NCBI RefSeq assembly: GCF_000295935.2
Contig: NZ_ALWO02000032.1
Span: 124,001 to 188,000 of the forward strand
From: Indibacter alkaliphilus LW1
GTDB taxonomy: Bacteria; Bacteroidota; Bacteroidia; Cytophagales; Cyclobacteriaceae
Length of the DNA stretch: 64,000 bases
Direction of reading: 5' to 3'
This document shows positions 50,816-59,479 of the stretch, in pieces. The notes under the pieces were generated by a model that did no database searches, was not told the DNA's origin, and was given only the letters and a program-made list of their open reading frames with translations. A program made the position numbers and the translations under genes. The number at the start of each line of letters is the position of its first letter. Position 1 is the first letter of the stretch.

Positions 50816-51681
50816 TGATACTAAAAAAGGAAATAGCGGAAAAAGCTTTGGAACATGAAGTTTCCAGAAGTACCATTGACAAGGATTGGGTACTGGGACA
50901 TTTTATAGATGCTATATATTCGATAGATTCCTGTAGAGAAGCACTGATCTTCAAAGGAGGAACATGTTTGCGAAAATGTTATATTCCGGATTATCGATTT
51001 TCAGAAGATTTAGATTTCACATCCGTCAATCCGGATTTTCAATTGGATGAAGATTTATTGAGGCAAATCAACACGTTAGTGCACGATCGCACCGGTATGC
51101 CACTACATTTGGAAAAGCGGACTGAGCTTCGACACAATGATATGCTTACTGGATATGCTGCCATTATAAAGTTTTGGGGAGCTGATCATTCAAGGGATCA
51201 GATTCCTCCAGATCCCGCGCGATGGACTACTTCGATTAAGATTGAAATTATCCTGTACGAGAAGATGCTGTTTGAACCGACTTTGAAAACAGTTTACCAT
51301 GATTATTCCGACCAGCTCACTCCTGCAATAGGTGAGATTGCCTGCTATGATATAAAAGAAGTGTTGTCTGAAAAATTAAGAGCCTTGATCCAATGTTCTT
51401 ATACAGCACCTCGCGACTACTACGATATTTGGTATTTGTCCAGACATGTCAGCGATCTCGATTGGGCGGAGGTTAAGCAGGCATTCCTAGAGAAAATGGT
51501 ATTTAAAAGACTAGAATTTACAGGAGTAGAACAATTACTTAACACGCGGAGTGAAAATACGGTGAGAAGAGCTTGGAAAAATAGTTTAGGACATCAAATC
51601 TCAGCCAAAAAATTACCCACTTTTGACGAAGTAAAAAAGGACTTGGAGCTATTGTTTAATAAAATCTTCGAAACGATATAA
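50815..51681 (+). CDS. abiEii: AbiEii/AbiGii nucleotidyltransferase toxin
   Basis: A 288-residue protein of the nucleotidyltransferase fold. The catalytic pattern is FKGGTCLRK followed by YRFSEDLDFTS (GG ... DxD), then IKIEIILYE as the third acidic strand and KLRALIQCSYTAPRDYYDIWYL, all conserved in AbiEii. Such toxins transfer nucleotides to targets such as tRNA ends and cause growth arrest or phage abortion. An HsdR fragment starts within its stop codon, a context known for AbiE pairs next to type I restriction genes. Confidence 0.88.
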   Translation: MILKKEIAEKALEHEVSRSTIDKDWVLGHFIDAIYSIDSCREALIFKGGTCLRKCYIPDYRFSEDLDFTSVNPDFQLDEDLLRQINTLVHDRTGMPLHLEKRTELRHNDMLTGYAAIIKFWGADHSRDQIPPDPARWTTSIKIEIILYEKMLFEPTLKTVYHDYSDQLTPAIGEIACYDIKEVLSEKLRALIQCSYTAPRDYYDIWYLSRHVSDLDWAEVKQAFLEKMVFKRLEFTGVEQLLNTRSENTVRRAWKNSLGHQISAKKLPTFDEVKKDLELLFNKIFETI

Positions 51682-51980
51682 TGGCATTTAATGAAAACTC
51701 AAGAGTAAAAATTCCTGCCCTTCTCCATTTAATGAAGTTGGGATATACTTATATTCCATTAAGAGAACATATTCGAAGAGAAGATACCAATATTTTCGCG
51801 TCGATATTTTTAGAAAGCCTGCAAAAAATCAATCCGGGCGCTCAATTGGAAGAATTAAAAAGAGAATTGGATGAAGTTAGTTTGGAGCTCGATTACGAAG
51901 ATATTGGTGAAAAATTTTATCAGCGCTTAACATTTAGCCCACTAGCCGAAAGCCCTTACAAAAAAGCCCTGATAGAATAA
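51681..51980 (+). pseudogene. Type I restriction R subunit (HsdR), N-terminal fragment
   Basis: 99 codons. MAFNENSRVKIPALLHLMKLGYTY is the classic HsdR start (quoted here only in part: NENSRVKIPALLHLMKLGY), followed by IFASIFLESLQKINP and LDEVSLELDYEDIG. A functional HsdR has about 1,000 residues with PD-(D/E)xK nuclease and helicase domains; everything after residue 90 is missing and no hsdM or hsdS is in the island. The frame ends at TAA in front of a CCCTGATAGA/TCTATCAGGG hairpin. A remnant of a lost type I restriction system. Confidence 0.75.
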
Positions 51981-51996
51981 AAAATCTATCAGGGAT
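51964..51996. terminator. Hairpin after the HsdR fragment
   Basis: Arms CCCTGATAGA and TCTATCAGGG pair perfectly around about eight A-rich bases and are followed by ATTTTGG. Weak T-tail; possible terminator or junction of the deletion that removed the rest of hsdR. Confidence 0.4.
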
Positions 51997-52075
51997 TTTG
52001 GTTAGTGGCTGTTGACTGTATCCGTCCGATAAACCCCATATTTCCAGATAGTCGGTTACTTTGTAAAGTTGCGTC

Positions 52076-52219
52076 ATGAAAAAAATAAGCAACAATGAGT
52101 ATCGTAACCTAGTTGATAGGTGGCAGGAATCTGGAGAAATTAAAGCCTCTTTTGCAGAGGCAGAAGGTATCTCAAGGACCACAATTTATTATAGGTGTAA
52201 GAAGTTCATTTATTCTAGA
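52076..52219 (+). mobile_element. IS66-type accessory gene (TnpA-like) remnant
   Basis: Starts with an ATG and reads NNEYRNLVDRWQESGEIKAS then FAEAEGISRTTIYYRCKKF, the helix-turn-helix N-terminus of the small IS66-family protein. After about 45 codons the likeness stops and the frame runs on without family features to 52336. No TnpB or TnpC follows, so this is a dead fragment. Confidence 0.6.
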
Positions 52220-53513
52220 ACTGGTTTTCTCCCACCCCACCACCTTGGTGAATGCTTAAAAGATCTGACTTTGGCTTTCCAGGATCATTCCAGGGTTTTT
52301 CTTTTTTTGGATTTGATAAATCCCCTCCCCCATTGAGAACCAAAAGATCCGGAATATCTCCCCTCCTATTTTACGGGGTCAATCCCGATGGTCGGGACAG
52401 GCTATCATCAGGAATAGCAGTCGAATCTGGCGTATCAAGCCACTTTCACTGCTCAAAAACATTCTGGATTTGTGGGGTCAACATACTCCGGAATATCCAC
52501 CATACAGGAATTAGGACCGAGCGTTTAGAAAACCTTCGGTGAAGGTTTTTAGCGAGGGGCCAGGTTGAAGGGTAGGAAGAACACCTACACAACAATACAA
52601 CATTCTTAATAGCACCATACAGGAATTGAAATCCTTTAATCAAAAATCTAACTATTAAAATAATTATAAATCCAAAATTCAAACTTTCAAATTCCCACAT
52701 TTGATTTTGTATCTTAAGAGAAAAACCAGATGAAGAACAAGGGATGGAAGTATAATCCGGGAAGGCTTCCTTTGGAAAACCCTGATTATACTTTCAGGCT
52801 TGCGCAACCTTGTACTTCAGATTGGTTTTTCTAAAATTTCATAAATCAAATGCTGAATCCAAAGTTTTAGGAACAGCTCTTTAATTTACCTCAATGTTGA
52901 TAACTGTTTTTGGTTCTAAAAATATTGATTTTAAAAAAATCCAAATATCCGAGTTCCGAGGATATTTTTCTCCTCTTTCAAAATGGAAAGCTGGGGATTG
53001 TTGTAGACAATCCTACATCTAGCTAACTGCGATAAAGCAGTTCCTATTTCCCCTATTCTTGGGAATTACGGCTTTTTGAAAACATGAAATTTCAACATTC
53101 CAAGCTCAGTTTTCCCAGTTCCACATAAAGCTATTCGCAGTAATTTCCAATCCTGCATAGGACTACCATTTTCCTTGCGCGATCTTGTAAATTAGTAGAT
53201 ATAAATGAACACATCGTCTTCTTCCAGAGGGCAACAATTTTGGTGAAATTAGTTCTTTACTGATACTGATTTTGTTGAAGGTAAAAAACTACAATCGAAA
53301 ATGAAACTTCGCTATGGCTTTATGACTATTGTAAAATGAATTGGTAGAGGTGAAGGCTAGCTAATCGTTTATCACATAGATTTTAAATTACTTTCAAAAA
53401 ACTTATCTGCTACCTTCATCAATGGTACTATCAATAAAATTTCCCCACCTCATGCCCAGAAGGTGGATTTCTTGCTTTTTGTCTTTTTAGATTAGAAACT
53501 TCAATTACTATTT
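52220..53513. other. 1.3-kb region without recognisable genes
   Basis: No convincing reading frame on either strand. Three structures are visible: a 15-bp direct repeat CACCATACAGGAATT at 52498-52512 and 52613-52627; between these a hairpin AAAACCTTC-GGT-GAAGGTTTT (52529-52549); and a long hairpin with arms AAGTATAATC (52748-52757) and GATTATACTT (52784-52793). Probably decayed mobile DNA. Confidence 0.5.
52529..52551. terminator. Bidirectional terminator-like hairpin
   Basis: AAAACCTTC and GAAGGTTTT enclose GGT, followed by TT. Short but symmetrical; it lies between the two CACCATACAGGAATT copies. Confidence 0.5.
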
Positions 53514-53771
53514 ATGGCAAGTTTTGATTTTATAACCAAGGAAGACCTTGAGATGCTAAGGGTTCAACTGATGAATGACTTCAGGAAACTAATTGAACCT
53601 AAAAAGAAAATCCTTAAGGAGTGGATAAAAGGGAATGAGGTAAGAAAAATCCTTAGCATTTCCCCGGGATCCCTTCAGAACTTAAGGATCAACGGTTTGC
53701 TAAATCCTAAAAAAATAGGTGGGACTTGGTATTATAGAACTGAGGAAATTGAGGCTCTATTTGAAAAGTAG
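53514..53771 (+). CDS. Helix-turn-helix (excisionase-like) protein of the island
   Basis: An 85-residue protein. The C-terminal half is an HTH_17/MerR-type domain (KGNEVRKILSISPGSLQNLR, then IGGTWYYRTEEIEALF), the N-terminal half a charged helix. Genes of this type accompany tyrosine integrases in Bacteroidota islands and may direct excision or regulate the integrase. It precedes a second small gene by three bases. Confidence 0.75.
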   Translation: MASFDFITKEDLEMLRVQLMNDFRKLIEPKKKILKEWIKGNEVRKILSISPGSLQNLRINGLLNPKKIGGTWYYRTEEIEALFEK

Positions 53772-53774
53772 TCA

Positions 53775-54071
53775 ATGGAAGCAAGGAAAAATTCAAAAGT
53801 CAAAAAAGTCATCGCACTCTTGGAAAAAGTTCTTAATCGACCGGAATTTAATCCAAGTCATATCGCTGTATTTACTGCCATTTTAAAGGAGTTTTTGATA
53901 CAGGATGTAAAGGACGGATTTAGGATCACTAGAGGCAGGATCATGAGATTGGCCCAAATCCGTTCTATAGCCACTTACCATCACTGTATAAAGGGCCTGG
54001 TAAAAGCAAATTTAATCCTATACCAACCTTCCTTTCATCCTAAGCTTGGGACAATGGTCAAGTTTTTATAG
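53775..54071 (+). CDS. Small island protein paired with the HTH gene
   Basis: A 98-residue basic protein starting three bases after the HTH gene. The segment ITRGRIMRLAQIRSIATYHHC looks like a helix-turn-helix followed by a wing (LVKANLILYQPSFHPKLG). Such pairs are frequent next to Bacteroidota integrases; the function is not known to me. It converges on the integrase gene. Confidence 0.65.
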   Translation: MEARKNSKVKKVIALLEKVLNRPEFNPSHIAVFTAILKEFLIQDVKDGFRITRGRIMRLAQIRSIATYHHCIKGLVKANLILYQPSFHPKLGTMVKFL

Positions 54072-54148
54072 AAAAAAGTTAAACCGAAGGGTTCTTAGAA
54101 GATTAAATTCACTCTATTATTAAATCCCCTCCGGTTATAAATTAAAAA

Positions 54149-55366
54149 TTACTTATCCAACTTCGATTTGAGAGCCAGCATATCTTCACTGATTTTTCCA
54201 TCAAGGATTTTTGCATAATGTTGGGTCTGTTTCAAAGACCTATGCCCCAAGAGTTTGGAGACTGTCTCAATAGGAACCCCATTGCTTAAAGTTATGGTAG
54301 TAGCAAAAGTATGTCTGGCAATGTGGAAGGTCAGCTCCTTTCTCACCCCACAAAGATCAGCTATTTCTTTCAGGTAGGCATTCATCTTCTGGTTACTGGG
54401 CACCGGAAGTAGGGCATCTTCATGAATACATTTCGGATGGTCATTGTATTTCTCTATGATCCGCAAAGCTACAGGAAGTATAGGGATCCTGATGGGGGCC
54501 TCTGTCTTTTGCCTTTTGGTCTCTATCCACTTTTCACCGTCAATACCGATTATAATCTGGGTTCTTTTGAGGTTCTTGACATCAATGTATGCAAGACCGG
54601 TATAACAGCTGAAAACAAAAATATCTCTAACCTGATCCAGTCTTTCAATGGTAAAGTCCTTTTCTGATATATTCTTAAGCTCTTCTTTGCTAAGGGTTTC
54701 GCGCCTTACTTCTTTTTTCACCATCTTAAAACCCATAAAAGGATCTCTTTGAAGCCATCCGTTTTTCACACAGTTAAGGACAATTTTCTTAAAGTTGGCC
54801 AAGTATTTTACTGTTGTGTTATGGGCACATCCTCTCACTGATTTCAGCCAGAAAGAATACTGACTTATAAATTCATAGTCAAGATATTTAAGCTCCATAT
54901 CATCCTTGCCATACTTCCAGCGAATAAAAGATCTGGTATGCTCAAGAGAAGTTCTATATCTCTCCATTGTCCCCGGCGCAAATTCATTACCCACAAGTGC
55001 TTCCATGTCTTGATTGTGGGATTCAAAGATCTCAAGGATCAAACGCCTATCTTCAGCTTTTCCGATCAGCATATTTTTGATCCTTTCGGCCGTCACATCC
55101 TTATCCAAGTCCATCAGCTGTTTTCTGGCCTGATAGATTTTCATCTGATAGGAGTCAAGGAGCCCATTAAGCAGTCTTGCTTTTTCACTTTTCCCTTTGA
55201 CCCTTCCTGCTGCACTATTCCATTCCCAAGGCTCACAGGTCACCTTTGTGGAAAGCTCCACCCGTTTGTAATCCACCGTGATTCTGACATATACATGCTT
55301 TTCCTTTCTCTTTTTATTTTTCGAGCCTTTTAGGTAAAAGAGAATACTAAAACTTTTTTCTATCAT
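54149..55366 (-). CDS. Tyrosine recombinase (island integrase)
   Basis: A 405-residue site-specific integrase: N-terminal arm-binding domain (about 1-90), SAM-like core-binding domain (about 100-210) and catalytic domain (about 220-400). The motifs HIARHTFATT (His and Arg), LLGHRSLKQTQHYAKI (second His and the tyrosine nucleophile) are intact. The first catalytic arginine position reads CYTGLAYIDVKNL with Ala, as in many Bacteroidota integrases. The gene starts about 365 bases from the tRNA-Ser 3' end, the normal place for an integrase using that site. Confidence 0.9.
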   Translation of the reverse strand: MIEKSFSILFYLKGSKNKKRKEKHVYVRITVDYKRVELSTKVTCEPWEWNSAAGRVKGKSEKARLLNGLLDSYQMKIYQARKQLMDLDKDVTAERIKNMLIGKAEDRRLILEIFESHNQDMEALVGNEFAPGTMERYRTSLEHTRSFIRWKYGKDDMELKYLDYEFISQYSFWLKSVRGCAHNTTVKYLANFKKIVLNCVKNGWLQRDPFMGFKMVKKEVRRETLSKEELKNISEKDFTIERLDQVRDIFVFSCYTGLAYIDVKNLKRTQIIIGIDGEKWIETKRQKTEAPIRIPILPVALRIIEKYNDHPKCIHEDALLPVPSNQKMNAYLKEIADLCGVRKELTFHIARHTFATTITLSNGVPIETVSKLLGHRSLKQTQHYAKILDGKISEDMLALKSKLDK

Positions 55367-55396
55367 TTTCTTACTGTTTAGTGTTCTAAAGTACTA

Positions 55397-55507
55397 ACCA
55401 GTGAGTCATTTTTTCAAGATGTTCATTAGTCAAACACGTTGATTTTCAATTATTTAAACATCTTCTGGTGAGTCATTTTTCAAAATCGAAAGACTCACCA
55501 GAAGACT
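55397..55507. promoter_or_regulatory. Probable integrase arm-binding sites, right end
   Basis: Three copies of a GTGAGTC/GACTCAC word: GTGAGTC at 55401-55407, GGTGAGTC at 55467-55474 and GACTCACC at 55492-55499. The last lies in CGAAAGACTCACCA, found identically at the left island end. The 55382-55730 stretch has no gene; it also holds a terminator. Confidence 0.55.
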
Positions 55508-55561
55508 CCCATGAAATTTAGGGAAAATTGAAAATTTTGATGCTTTCCGAGGCCAAAACGA

Positions 55562-55594
55562 AAAAAGCCCGCATCTCATCGATGCGGGCTTTTT
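55562..55594. terminator. Strong bidirectional terminator
   Basis: AAAAAGCCCGCATC and GATGCGGGCTTTTT form a perfect 14-bp stem around five bases, with A- and T-runs on the two sides. It separates the tRNA-Ser transcript from the integrase gene inside the island's right end. Confidence 0.85.
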
Positions 55595-55730
55595 CATTTA
55601 ATTTTTGTAAATATTATTGAAAATCTGCGTTTAAAGGCCTGTAAGGCACTTTTCTCAGCTTAAAATTTGTTTTCCGAACCTTCTCCTTGTTTGGTCAAGG
55701 ATTATTTTGAAAGATTTGAAAACTAAACTT

Positions 55731-55745
55731 GCAGAGAGGAAGGGA
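55731..55745. repeat. Island right end: att core inside tRNA-Ser
   Basis: GCAGAGAGGAAGGGA, the 3' end of the intact tRNA-Ser gene, identical to 42345-42359 and in the same orientation. Integration here leaves the tRNA functional because the element brings its own copy of the 3' end. Confidence 0.75.
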
Positions 55746-55819
55746 TTCGAACCCTCGATACCCTTTAGGGGTATACACGCTTTCCAGGCGTGCTCCTTCA
55801 ACCACTCGGACACCTCTCT
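55732..55819 (-). tRNA. tRNA-Ser (anticodon GGA)
   Basis: On the minus strand the acceptor arms AGAGAGG and CCTCTCT pair perfectly; the anticodon loop CTGGAAA carries GGA (complement of 55783-55785), a long variable arm (TATACCCC/GGGTATC region) marks a class II tRNA, and GGTTCGAATCC forms the T-loop. Discriminator base G as in Ser tRNAs; the CCA end is only partly encoded. It is the attachment site of the genomic island. Confidence 0.95.
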
Positions 55820-55892
55820 GTGTATGGGTCTTCCTTAACGGAGTGCAAAGAAATAAATTTATTGATGCCCAAACAAACTAATTCTGAAAAAA

Positions 55893-56978
55893 TCAGCCCA
55901 AAGCGACTCCAGTCAAAGACATTTCCCCAGCCATGGGCTGCACAAGCTTCCTTCTTACCTCAGCATCGTTCTTTTCATTGGCCAAAAGAAACATCATTTT
56001 GGTAATCGCTGCCTCTGTTGTAATATCGCCTCCACTCAAAACTCCTATCCTCAAAAGGTCTTTGCTGGTTTCATACCTGCCTTGTATGACTCTTCCTCCG
56101 TTGCATTGGGACACATTAAGAACTATAATTCCTTTTTCGATTGCCTTTTCCAAAGATTCCAAAAACCACTTTTCACTCGGACTATTACCCGAACCGTAGG
56201 TTTCCAGCACCACCCCCTTGAGTCCCTTTGTAGCAAAACAAGAGTCCAAAACTTTGGAGGTGATTCCGGGAAACAACTTGATCACCATGACATTATTATC
56301 CAATTGGGTGAAATATTCCAACTTCTTACCTTCTTCATAAGGTTGAATCGCAGCGTAATTGTAATCGATGATTATACCTGACTCTGCCAAAGGTGGATAA
56401 TTTTCTGATTCGAATGCATCAAAGTGTATACTCTGTACTTTTTTAGACCTGTTGCCACGAAGAAGCATGTGGTTGAAAAAAATGCATACTTCTGGCACAA
56501 TGGGTTTGCCATTTGCTTTTGCCGTGGCTATTTCCAAAGCAGTCATCAAATTTTCCCTGGCATCCGAACGCATAGCAGAAATAGGAAGTTGTGCTCCAGT
56601 AAACACGACTGGCTTACTCAACCCTTTTAAAATAAAACTCAGCATCGAGGCTGAATAGGCCATCGTATCAGTACCATGAAGTATCACGAATCCGTCATAA
56701 CTATCATAGTTTTCATAGATAATATACGCCATATCCACCCAATGGTGCAGATTGACATTGGAAGAATCTATCGGCTCTGGAAATGAAATCACTGTAATGG
56801 CTACATTCATATTGGTCAGGTTGGGTATTTTTTCCAAAATCTGTCCAAAATTGAATGGCACCAAAGCACCAGTTCTGTCATAGGCCATACCCAGTGTTCC
56901 TCCGGTATATATAATCAATACGGAAGAGGTAATCTCACTCTTGGCTACCGTATTTAATCTGACTATTTTATAATTCAT
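55893..56978 (-). CDS. ansA: Type I L-asparaginase
   Basis: A 361-residue cytoplasmic asparaginase without signal peptide. The first active-site threonine lies in IIYTGGTLGM and the second in VILHGTDTMAYSASML; LSGGDITTEAAITK closes the active site from the other subunit. It hydrolyses asparagine to aspartate and ammonia. The start overlaps the tatD stop by four bases, the first of a chain of overlapping genes in this minus-strand group. Confidence 0.92.
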   Translation of the reverse strand: MNYKIVRLNTVAKSEITSSVLIIYTGGTLGMAYDRTGALVPFNFGQILEKIPNLTNMNVAITVISFPEPIDSSNVNLHHWVDMAYIIYENYDSYDGFVILHGTDTMAYSASMLSFILKGLSKPVVFTGAQLPISAMRSDARENLMTALEIATAKANGKPIVPEVCIFFNHMLLRGNRSKKVQSIHFDAFESENYPPLAESGIIIDYNYAAIQPYEEGKKLEYFTQLDNNVMVIKLFPGITSKVLDSCFATKGLKGVVLETYGSGNSPSEKWFLESLEKAIEKGIIVLNVSQCNGGRVIQGRYETSKDLLRIGVLSGGDITTEAAITKMMFLLANEKNDAEVRRKLVQPMAGEMSLTGVALG

Positions 56979-57751
56979 CTTTCGAAATGGTGAAAAATAC
57001 CTTGTGAATTAGCTTGGGTCTTCTCGGATATTTCATCAAGACCAGTTTCCAACAAATCCCCAATCCTTCTAGCTATTAAGGGAATGTACTCAGGTGAATT
57101 TCTTTTTCCTCTATGAGGTACAGGTGCAAGATAAGGACCATCAGTTTCCAATACCAAATGTTCCACTCCCAATTCAGGAATAATTTTATCCAAACCTCCA
57201 TTTTTGTAGGTGGACACCCCTCCTATGCCTAAGAGGAACCCTAATTCAATAATTTCCCGAGCCTGTTCCAGACTTCCGGAAAAACAATGAAAGATACCGG
57301 TAAGCTCCTCAGTTTTTTCATTACGGATAATTTCAATGGTTTCATCCATAGATTCCCTACAGTGAAGAATCAATGGCCACTTTTTCTCCTTGGCCCACTG
57401 GACCTGTACTCTTAAAGCCTCTTTTTGTTGTTCAAAAAAGGTTTTATCCCAATATAAATCCAGGCCAGTTTCCCCGATTCCTGCAAACTCTCTTTTGCTG
57501 ATCCAATCTTCCATGACATAGAGCTGCTTTTCAAAATCCTTCTTGACATCACAGGGATGTAAGCCCATCATAGGGATACAGACCCCAGGATATTTCAGCT
57601 CAGCTTCCAACATGGCATCAATGGACTCCACATCAATATTGGGCATGTATATTTTCTCAACCCCCAGCTCCTCTGCGCTCCTGATGACATCGTCCCTATC
57701 ACTGTCGTATTTTTTCGAATAAATATGTGCATGTGTATCTGTAAACTTCAT
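56975..57751 (-). CDS. TatD-family metal-dependent hydrolase
   Basis: A 258-residue TIM-barrel DNase/hydrolase: DTHAHIY at the start binds the first metal, then GLHPCDV, GIGETGLDLYW, LHCRES, FHCFSG and ETDGPYL in the usual order. The ATG at 57751 gives the correct family start and overlaps the stop of the upstream glycosyltransferase (ATGA-type overlap). The longer frame to 57814 is read through that gene. Confidence 0.92.
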   Translation of the reverse strand: MKFTDTHAHIYSKKYDSDRDDVIRSAEELGVEKIYMPNIDVESIDAMLEAELKYPGVCIPMMGLHPCDVKKDFEKQLYVMEDWISKREFAGIGETGLDLYWDKTFFEQQKEALRVQVQWAKEKKWPLILHCRESMDETIEIIRNEKTEELTGIFHCFSGSLEQAREIIELGFLLGIGGVSTYKNGGLDKIIPELGVEHLVLETDGPYLAPVPHRGKRNSPEYIPLIARRIGDLLETGLDEISEKTQANSQGIFHHFER

Positions 57752-58851
57752 CCGTATTTCCTTCCTTTCCATTCCGTTTTGGCAGGCCAAAAATAATAAA
57801 CAATTGTGGACCATGAGGTGAAGAGATAATATAATTCAAAAAGCAGCAAATTTCTGATTCCTAAATTTTGCCGGCATTTGGAAGCAAAGCCATAAATAAA
57901 CAGGGATTGAATTATCACTTTGATCAGCCAAAGCAACAAACCTTCAAAAGGAAATAAAATAAAAAAATAAATAATTGAAGGAAAAAAAAGCACCTGAATC
58001 CCCAAAAGGATCTTCCAGTATAAAGGAAGCCTGACTGCACCGTACATCCATCGCTTTCTTTGCGACAACAAATCACTGGATTTTTCCTGTCCTTTTGTTT
58101 GGATCAAATTCGCTTCAGACACCAAGTGTACAGCTTTAAACCCTTTAAGCTTCACCTGTTTGGCCAATTCAAAATCCTCCGTAAGTGAAAATGGGATCCC
58201 TTCAAAACCTCCTATAGCTTCATAGGCTTTTTTACTGAGCAGCATATTGTTGCCCATTGAGGTCAGCGTCAATCCCAAATCGGACATCACCTTCACCATC
58301 CCCAAAGTAAGCCACCAATCCATAGCTTGCATTCTGGTAAAAACATTATCTCCTTGCACCTGGGTTATTCCTGTAATCAAATCACTACCGGATTCAGCTT
58401 GTGCATTAACCATAGACTTGGCCCATTGAGGAGAGACAATACAATCGGCATCTGTAAATAGAAGTAATTTCCCGGTAGCCTTTTCTGCCATTTGTGCAAG
58501 CGCATTGGCTTTACCATTGAGGCCTGCTGTTTTTTTATGTATACTCAAAAACTCAACTTGCCAAACAGTACTTTTCATCCAATCCTGAATGATGATAGCT
58601 GTCTCATCTGTACTTCCGTCATCAGCAAGGATTATTTGGGTCTTCTCCTTGGGGTATTCCAAGAATTCAATACTTTGCAAACAATTGAGAATGTTTTCAG
58701 CTTCATTTCGACTCGGAATGAGAATGCTGATTTTGGGCAATTCAGCTTGATTTCTTGAATCATACTTCCGGAAATTAATCACCAAAAGCAAACCAAGAAT
58801 TAGATCCTGGAAAATTAAAAATCCAACTATGAACAAGGCTAAGGCCGTCAT
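57748..58851 (-). CDS. Family 2 glycosyltransferase, membrane-bound
   Basis: A 367-residue processive-type GT2 enzyme: N-terminal membrane helix, ILIPSRNEAENI, nucleotide-binding LADDGSTDET, metal-binding FTDADCIV, the acceptor-site TEDFELAKQ and the QRKRWMYG motif, then three to four C-terminal helices. It overlaps the polysaccharide deacetylase gene upstream by four bases. Together they suggest assembly of a surface or matrix polysaccharide. Confidence 0.88.
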   Translation of the reverse strand: MTALALFIVGFLIFQDLILGLLLVINFRKYDSRNQAELPKISILIPSRNEAENILNCLQSIEFLEYPKEKTQIILADDGSTDETAIIIQDWMKSTVWQVEFLSIHKKTAGLNGKANALAQMAEKATGKLLLFTDADCIVSPQWAKSMVNAQAESGSDLITGITQVQGDNVFTRMQAMDWWLTLGMVKVMSDLGLTLTSMGNNMLLSKKAYEAIGGFEGIPFSLTEDFELAKQVKLKGFKAVHLVSEANLIQTKGQEKSSDLLSQRKRWMYGAVRLPLYWKILLGIQVLFFPSIIYFFILFPFEGLLLWLIKVIIQSLFIYGFASKCRQNLGIRNLLLFELYYLFTSWSTIVYYFWPAKTEWKGRKYG

Positions 58852-59477
58852 AATACAGCTGTTTGAAAGCCACTTTCTTTAATAAAGTCCAAATATGGTG
58901 GAAGTACTTTGTAAAGAACCTTTTCGGTTTTTAGTTGGTCATGAAAAAGTACTATTGAACCATTCCTAGAGTATTTCTTAGTTTTATGAAGGCACTTTGC
59001 TGCAGGCTGATCCCCGTCATAGTCGCCTGAAAGCACATCCCACATGACAATCTGGTAATTTGAATGTATGGCTTTAAACTGCTTCTTGGTCAATTTACCG
59101 TAGGGTGGTCTGAAAAGTGTGGTTTTGCGCTCTAACACCTCAAATATTATTTGCTGGCAGGCCTTAATTTCCGAAAGGTACTTTTCTAGAGCTGTAAAGT
59201 AACCATTGGCGTGATGAAAGGTGTGATTGCCAATACCATGACCGGCATCCGCCACTTTTTTAGCGAGTGCGGGATGCTTCCGGATATTGTCACCCACCAT
59301 AAAAAATGTGGCTTTCATTTTCCTTTTTGCCAGCTCATCCAATACAAAATCAGTCACTCCCGGTACTGGTCCATCATCAAAAGTGAGATAAATTTTGTTT
59401 TCGCTCCTGCTTTTGTTCCATAACATCTTGTTGAAGATCCGGGATACAATATCAGGAACGTGATGCATCAAGACCAT
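58848..59477 (-). CDS. Polysaccharide deacetylase (NodB domain)
   Basis: A 209-residue NodB-homology enzyme. Catalytic base and metal ligands are in TFDDGP and HTFHH; RPPYGKLT and the late IVLFHDQ are the other family motifs. No clear signal peptide. It removes acetyl groups from GlcNAc-containing polymers. It is two bases behind the phosphatase gene and overlaps the glycosyltransferase gene, forming an operon. Confidence 0.9.
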   Translation of the reverse strand: MVLMHHVPDIVSRIFNKMLWNKSRSENKIYLTFDDGPVPGVTDFVLDELAKRKMKATFFMVGDNIRKHPALAKKVADAGHGIGNHTFHHANGYFTALEKYLSEIKACQQIIFEVLERKTTLFRPPYGKLTKKQFKAIHSNYQIVMWDVLSGDYDGDQPAAKCLHKTKKYSRNGSIVLFHDQLKTEKVLYKVLPPYLDFIKESGFQTAVL

Positions 59478-59479
59478 GA

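Larger units (their letters stand above)
42345..55745. mobile_element. Genomic island integrated in tRNA-Ser(GGA)
   Basis: Bounded by a 15-bp direct repeat made of the tRNA-Ser 3' end. A tyrosine recombinase gene lies at the right end facing the tRNA, and CGAAAGACTCACCA occurs identically near both ends (42425-42438 and 55487-55500), with further GTGAGTC/GACTCACC copies, as expected for integrase arm sites. The content is accessory: LRR-RHS protein, RAYT transposase, AbiE pair, HsdR fragment, IS remnants and broken XRE regulators. No replication, conjugation or phage structural genes are visible, so it is not self-transmissible as it stands. Confidence 0.8.

Noticed and set aside
52252-52542. 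96-codon plus-strand frame in the gene-less part of the island
   Set aside because: Low-complexity composition with no domain; it overlaps another weak frame and begins inside IS66-like debris.
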